The position numbers and the translations under genes are program-made. The notes under the pieces were generated by a model. It was not told where the DNA came from. It was given only the letters and a program-made list of their open reading frames with translations, and did no database searches. Below, in pieces: positions 52,700-56,466 of a stretch of 56,466 nucleotides of DNA; within the stretch, counting starts at the first letter, position 1, and the number at the start of each line of letters is the position of its first letter. Source of the DNA: Lachnospiraceae bacterium (GTDB lineage: Bacteria; Bacillota; Clostridia; Lachnospirales; Lachnospiraceae); assembly GCA_017553695.1 (NCBI GenBank), contig JAFZKG010000105.1:1-56466 (forward strand), read 5' to 3'.

Positions 52700-52738
52700 T
52701 TATAAAAACGGGGAAACTATAAGGTTAGTTCCCCCGTC
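52700..52738 (-). terminator. Terminator of recA
   Basis: On the minus strand ACGGGGGAACTA (52737-52726) pairs with TAGTTTCCCCGT (52719-52708) with one mismatch, followed by a T-run. Confidence 0.88.
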
Positions 52739-52765
52739 TATGATCATGCAGGAATCAGATAGTGC

Positions 52766-53851
52766 TTATTCAACATCCAGTTCCAGATCATCCGGATCAT
52801 ATTCGGCCATCTGAGGACCTTTCTTTTCGTCCGGTAGTGTTGCAGAAATATCATCAGGATCCCCGAAACCAAGTTTCGCACGAACGGCCGCATCCAGCAT
52901 AGCGAAGAAAGCAGGGTCATTTTTGATATAGGCTTTCGCATTTTCACGGCCCTGACCGATTTTATCACCATTATAGGAATACCAGGCGCCACTCTTTTCA
53001 ACAATCTTAAATTCGACAGCCTGATCCAGGATATCGCCTACTGCAGAAATGCCTTCACCGAAGATGATATCGAATTCAGCCTCCTTGAACGGCGGTGCGA
53101 CTTTATTCTTCACAACTTTTGCCCTGACACGGTTACCGATCACTTCTCCACCCTGTTTCAGGGATTCGATACGCCGGATGTCAATACGGACAGAGGCATA
53201 GAATTTCAAAGCACGGCCACCGGTGGTCGTCTCAGAAGGACCGTAGAAAACACCGATCTTTTCCCGGAGCTGATTGATAAAAATGATGGAACAGCCGGTT
53301 TTATTAGTGACGGCAGTGAGTTTTCTGAGAGCCTGACTCATAAGACGTGCCTGAGCTCCGACAGTAGCATCTCCCATTTCACCTTCAATTTCATGTTTTG
53401 GAACCAGGGCGGCGACAGAATCGACCACAATGATATCCATTGCGCCGGAACGTACCATGGTTTCACAGATCTCAAGCCCCTGCTCACCATAATCCGGTTG
53501 GGATATATATAAATTATCGACATCTACTCCGATATCATGTGCGTATTTCGGATCGAGAGCATGTTCTGCATCGATGAAACCGGCAATTCCGCCGTTTTTC
53601 TGTACTTCAGCGACAATATGTAAAGCAAGCGTGGTCTTGCCGGAAGCTTCCGGACCATAGATCTCGATGATCCTTCCGCGAGGAATGCCGCCTACTCCAA
53701 GAGCTTTATCCAGGCTGATGGAACCGGTATGGATGACATCGACATCCAAAGCGGTTTTATCGCCCAATTTCATGACGGAGCCTTTTCCGTAATCTTTTTC
53801 GATTTTAGAGATCGCTGCGTCAAGTGCTTTTAATTTTTCTTTATTATCCAT
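52766..53851 (-). CDS. recA: Recombinase RecA
   Basis: A 361 aa recombinase. It begins [19 protein letters not shown], with Walker [13 protein letters not shown]-binding L1/L2 loops ([28 protein letters not shown]) and a C-terminal acidic tail. The ATG at 53851 follows AAGGAG; an in-frame ATG five codons upstream lies before that ribosome binding site and is less likely. It drives homologous recombination and LexA self-cleavage. It is controlled by its own SOS box. Confidence 0.98.
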   Translation of the reverse strand: MDNKEKLKALDAAISKIEKDYGKGSVMKLGDKTALDVDVIHTGSISLDKALGVGGIPRGRIIEIYGPEASGKTTLALHIVAEVQKNGGIAGFIDAEHALDPKYAHDIGVDVDNLYISQPDYGEQGLEICETMVRSGAMDIIVVDSVAALVPKHEIEGEMGDATVGAQARLMSQALRKLTAVTNKTGCSIIFINQLREKIGVFYGPSETTTGGRALKFYASVRIDIRRIESLKQGGEVIGNRVRAKVVKNKVAPPFKEAEFDIIFGEGISAVGDILDQAVEFKIVEKSGAWYSYNGDKIGQGRENAKAYIKNDPAFFAMLDAAVRAKLGFGDPDDISATLPDEKKGPQMAEYDPDDLELDVE

Positions 53852-53873
53852 TTTTTTCTCCTTCATTCGAATG

Positions 53874-53887
53874 CGAACTTATGTTCG
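53874..53887. promoter_or_regulatory. LexA box of recA
   Basis: CGAACTTATGTTCG, a match to the GAAC-N4-GTTC Firmicutes SOS box, located just downstream of the recA -10. Confidence 0.93.
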
Positions 53888-53892
53888 CTTTT

Positions 53893-53921
53893 ATATTATC
53901 GCATTCCTTGGATTTTGTCAA
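53893..53921 (-). promoter_or_regulatory. Promoter of recA
   Basis: On the minus strand consensus TTGACA (53921-53916), 17 bp spacer, TAATAT (53898-53893). Confidence 0.88.
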
Positions 53922-53934
53922 CCGCATAACAGTT

Positions 53935-53968
53935 GAAAATGAAAAAGACACATGATTTCTCACGTGTC
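53935..53968 (-). terminator. Terminator of rimO-pgsA-cinA
   Basis: On the minus strand GACACGTGA (53968-53960) pairs with TCATGTGTC (53955-53947) over GAAA, followed by TTTTTC. Confidence 0.87.
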
Positions 53969-54011
53969 TGAATCGTAACATATTCCGTATGTTTACACTA
54001 TTACGGAAATA

Positions 54012-55235
54012 TTAATTATTGAGCATTTTATAAACCAAAAACAGTACTCTGAGCGCAGCTGCTTCCCGGATCATGTTCCTCTCATGACCGGAATGCATCC
54101 TGAGAACCTCTGTTTCTCCCTGACAGGAAACTGCCATATATACAAGCCCGACATCTTCGCCATCCGGTCCTGCGTATCCAGTCGTCGCAACTCCGATATC
54201 GCTTCCGGATATCCTTGCAACACCTTCAGCCATCTCTATCGCACATTCTTCGCTGACTGCGGAATGTGCTTTGATCGTATCCGGTGAAACACCTAACAGC
54301 CGGATCTTGGATTCATCTGAATATGTGATGAAACTCTCCGACAGACAATCACTTGCACCAGCAACATTGATCAGTCTGGCTGCAACCATTCCTCCGGTAC
54401 AGGATTCAGCACAGGCGATCTTGAGGCCTTTATCCTTTAAATTGCGGATAACAACGTCTTCGATCTCTTCATTTTCCTGCGTCGTATAGATGAATTCACC
54501 CAATTTCTCCCGGATCTTATGATAGACAGGTTTGATCAGCGCCATGCAATCTTCTTCATTTTCTGCTCTGGCTGTGATGCGCAAATGTACCTGTGTTGTT
54601 TTGGCATAAGGGGCTACAGTCGGATTCTGGCTGTTCAGAATAAGATCCGCGATGCGGGCAGCCGCATCACTTTCCCCGATCCCGATCATTTTTACCATAA
54701 TGGATCGTATCGTGACATTTGACCGTTTTTTGAAAAATGGAATGCAATACTCCTCGAACATCGGGATCAGTTCCCTTGGCGGGCCAGGCAGAAGAATTGC
54801 AATCGTATTATCTTTATCGATCAAAATGCCCGGAGCAGTTCCATTATGATTATAAAGAACCGTCTGCCCTTCCGGTACCATGACTTGTTTATAATTGTTT
54901 TCTATGATCTTTCGGCCGTATTTGTGCATACGTTCTTCCAGCATTGTTTTTGCATACGCATCTTCCACTAACGAAATACCGAATGCTTCGCAGACAGTTT
55001 CTTTTGTCAGATCATCAGAAGTCGGTCCAAGTCCCCCGGAAAACAGGATCACGTCCGACCGCGACATGGCTTCCTGCACGACCTTTTTCAGTCGCTGCGG
55101 ATTATCACCTACGACTGTCTGATAAAACATGGATAATCCTAGCTCCGCGCATTTCTCTGAAAGATACCGGGCATTCGTATTCACGATATTTCCAAGAAGG
55201 AGCTCGGTGCCGACACAAATCAATTCACAGTTCAT
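54012..55235 (-). CDS. cinA: CinA-family protein (competence/damage-inducible, NMN deamidase domain)
   Basis: A 407 aa protein with an N-terminal molybdopterin-binding-like/ADP-ribose pyrophosphatase domain (FSGGLGPTSDDLT, LLPGPPRE) and a C-terminal amidase domain with CAESCTGGMVAARL holding the catalytic Ser, which converts nicotinamide mononucleotide to nicotinate mononucleotide. It lies upstream of recA as in many Firmicutes but is separated from it by a terminator and the recA promoter. It overlaps pgsA by 4 nt. Confidence 0.94.
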   Translation of the reverse strand: MNCELICVGTELLLGNIVNTNARYLSEKCAELGLSMFYQTVVGDNPQRLKKVVQEAMSRSDVILFSGGLGPTSDDLTKETVCEAFGISLVEDAYAKTMLEERMHKYGRKIIENNYKQVMVPEGQTVLYNHNGTAPGILIDKDNTIAILLPGPPRELIPMFEEYCIPFFKKRSNVTIRSIMVKMIGIGESDAAARIADLILNSQNPTVAPYAKTTQVHLRITARAENEEDCMALIKPVYHKIREKLGEFIYTTQENEEIEDVVIRNLKDKGLKIACAESCTGGMVAARLINVAGASDCLSESFITYSDESKIRLLGVSPDTIKAHSAVSEECAIEMAEGVARISGSDIGVATTGYAGPDGEDVGLVYMAVSCQGETEVLRMHSGHERNMIREAAALRVLFLVYKMLNN

Positions 55236-55804
55236 TTGATCCGGAACCCTTTTCTGTTTTTGTAGAAATAATCAATCATAGAAATGATCGTAAGGACTAA
55301 AGCGACATACATGACCACCAGGGTAATGATATGATAAACATTCCAGATCCAGACAGGCCATGCATGATCCATAACCAGGCGTTGCAGATCAAAGGTCATC
55401 ATAATGACCATGATCATCTGGAATGTGGTTTTAAATTTCGCTATCATGCTGGCAGCGATCACGGTTCCGTTCGCTGCAATAACCAGACGGAATCCGCTTA
55501 CTGCGAACTCGCGGGCAAGAATAATGATGCAGACCCATACCGGAAGACGGCCCAGCGCAACAAAACAGATCATTCCGGAAACAACCAGTATTTTATCAGC
55601 AAGAGGATCCGCAAATTTTCCAAAGTCTGTGACCAGGTTATATTTTCGCGCGATCTTACCGTCCAGTGTATCTGTTATGGATGCGAGGATAAAAAGAAGC
55701 GTTGCGATATGACTGGTGAAGGAGAAAAAGTCCGTCATCAGGAAAAATACGTAAAACGGGATAAATATTAATCGCAGGATCGTCAGTTTATTCGGCAGAT
55801 TCAT
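55232..55804 (-). CDS. pgsA: CDP-diacylglycerol-glycerol-3-phosphate 3-phosphatidyltransferase
   Basis: A 190 aa membrane enzyme that makes phosphatidylglycerol phosphate. The CDP-alcohol phosphotransferase signature is complete: DTLDGKIARKYN ... DFGKFADPLADK, with the conserved Asp residues on two helices. About five hydrophobic helices. It overlaps rimO by 17 nt and cinA by 4 nt. Phosphatidylglycerol is also the donor for LtaS-type enzymes such as the one at 13767-15752. Confidence 0.95.
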   Translation of the reverse strand: MNLPNKLTILRLIFIPFYVFFLMTDFFSFTSHIATLLFILASITDTLDGKIARKYNLVTDFGKFADPLADKILVVSGMICFVALGRLPVWVCIIILAREFAVSGFRLVIAANGTVIAASMIAKFKTTFQMIMVIMMTFDLQRLVMDHAWPVWIWNVYHIITLVVMYVALVLTIISMIDYFYKNRKGFRIK

Positions 55805-56466
55805 ATCTTTTTATCATTTCTCCGTATAAATCATATGCATTTGAACTTTTACATTCCGCATAGATCATATCGCCACTATTTAACTGCTCTTCTGCAGAAA
55901 CATAAAAGAATCCGTCTACTTCCGGCGCGTCCATATAGGTGCGCCCTACATAAATATCATCTTCCGGCAAATATCCGTCAATAAGAACCATGAAGGTTTT
56001 ACCTGCGTGTTTAGTCATCTTTTCCGCCGCGATCTGCTCCTGGATCTGCATGAGTTCATCTCGCCGTTTGATCTTGACCGGCTCATCGATCTGATCCGGC
56101 ATTTCCGCAGCTTTTGTGCCTTCTTCCTGTGAATAAGTGAAAACGCCCAGATGATCAAACTTCATTTCACGTACAAAGTCACATAACGCTTCATGATCTG
56201 TATCTGTTTCAGATGGAAAGCCGGAAATCAGTGTCGTCCGAAGGATCACATCCGGCACGATTTCTCTTGCCCGGTTTATAACGGAAACGAGTGCATCATG
56301 GTTTGTTCTACGTCCCATCTTCCGCAATATATTATCCGATGCATGCTGTATCGGCATATCAATATAATGGCACACCTTTGGGAGTTTTGCCATAGTCTGC
56401 AGGAATTCATCCGTAATCTCTTCCGGGTAGGTATAAAGGATACGGATCCATTCCAATCCATGGATC
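55788..56466 (-). CDS. rimO: Ribosomal protein S12 methylthiotransferase RimO (3' part only)
   Basis: The C-terminal 226 residues or so of a radical SAM methylthiotransferase; the frame runs open through the window edge at 56466. Visible are the SAM-barrel segments (MPIQHASDNILRKMGRR, LISGFPSETDTDHE, FTYSQEEGTKAAEMPDQI) and a C-terminal TRAM-like domain (about the last 75 residues). The sequence and the pgsA-cinA context favour RimO over MiaB. The N-terminal cluster cysteines lie outside the window. Confidence 0.93.
   Translation of the reverse strand, partial: IHGLEWIRILYTYPEEITDEFLQTMAKLPKVCHYIDMPIQHASDNILRKMGRRTNHDALVSVINRAREIVPDVILRTTLISGFPSETDTDHEALCDFVREMKFDHLGVFTYSQEEGTKAAEMPDQIDEPVKIKRRDELMQIQEQIAAEKMTKHAGKTFMVLIDGYLPEDDIYVGRTYMDAPEVDGFFYVSAEEQLNSGDMIYAECKSSNAYDLYGEMIKRYESAE

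Overview
This window is a chromosomal segment of a low-to-mid GC Gram-positive bacterium of the class Clostridia. The gene order (TIGR03960 - TIGR03936 - rng - rplU - rpmA - obgE - yhbY - nadD - yqeK - rsfS - lexA, rimO - pgsA - cinA - recA, miaB - mutS - mutL - miaA), RecU as Holliday junction resolvase, SepF, and LexA boxes of the GAAC-N4-GTTC type all fit a Lachnospiraceae-like or related Eubacteriales genome. I cannot fix the family from the sequence alone. The window is almost entirely core genome. I saw no CRISPR array, insertion sequence, prophage or rRNA operon, and one tRNA gene.

Layout, plus strand first. 139-4798 is a tight five-gene accessory operon (P-loop kinase-like, SDR, DUF2804, glycerol-3-phosphate-dehydrogenase-like flavoprotein with a [2Fe-2S] tail, EamA transporter). 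4834-5672 is a TPP riboswitch with the thiamine S-component gene thiT and its terminator. 5706-9412 carries an RluF-type pseudouridine synthase, ligA and metA (Glu111, so probably acetyl-CoA dependent). 9601-13755 carries a small orphan gene, rny, an aspartate aminotransferase, tRNA-Leu(CAA) on the minus strand and a zinc-ribbon membrane protein. A minus-strand LTA-synthase-like gene is divergent from polA. 15817-24299 reads polA, coaE, RluA-type synthase, recU, the TIGR03960/TIGR03936 pair and rng. 24362-29375 holds a sigma-region-2-like membrane protein, then rplU, rpmA, obgE, yhbY, nadD, yqeK and rsfS.

From 29438 on most genes are on the minus strand. lexA is divergent from a YneA-like LysM gene over a cluster of LexA boxes. 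ttcA-like and a Xer recombinase form one unit, lspA and rluD another. A collinear 13-gene run from about 49220 down to 34194 joins an FAD protein, an unknown protein, miaB, mutS, mutL, miaA, a PLP lyase, radC, mgsA, a P-loop protein, an HlyD-like adaptor, yggS and sepF. Upstream of it are a BaiN-type flavoprotein and an EF-G paralogue, then recA with its own SOS box, then cinA, pgsA and the 3' part of rimO at the window edge.

Functionally the window is rich in DNA repair and recombination (polA, ligA, recU, recA, lexA, mutS, mutL, radC-like, xer), translation and RNA modification (miaA, miaB, rluD, rluF, ttcA-like, rimO, L21, L27, Obg, YhbY, RsfS) and division or envelope genes (sepF, YneA-like, lspA, LTAS-like, pgsA). 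The most unusual signals are four genes (rluF, the LTAS-like gene, polA, mgsA) whose start codon lies exactly 6 nt after a good -10 hexamer with no Shine-Dalgarno, which predicts leaderless mRNAs. Two of them are divergent and appear to share one -35 hexamer. Others are a sigma-region-2 domain tethered to a membrane segment without region 4, and an L27 gene without the usual Firmicutes N-terminal extension together with absence of the prp gene.
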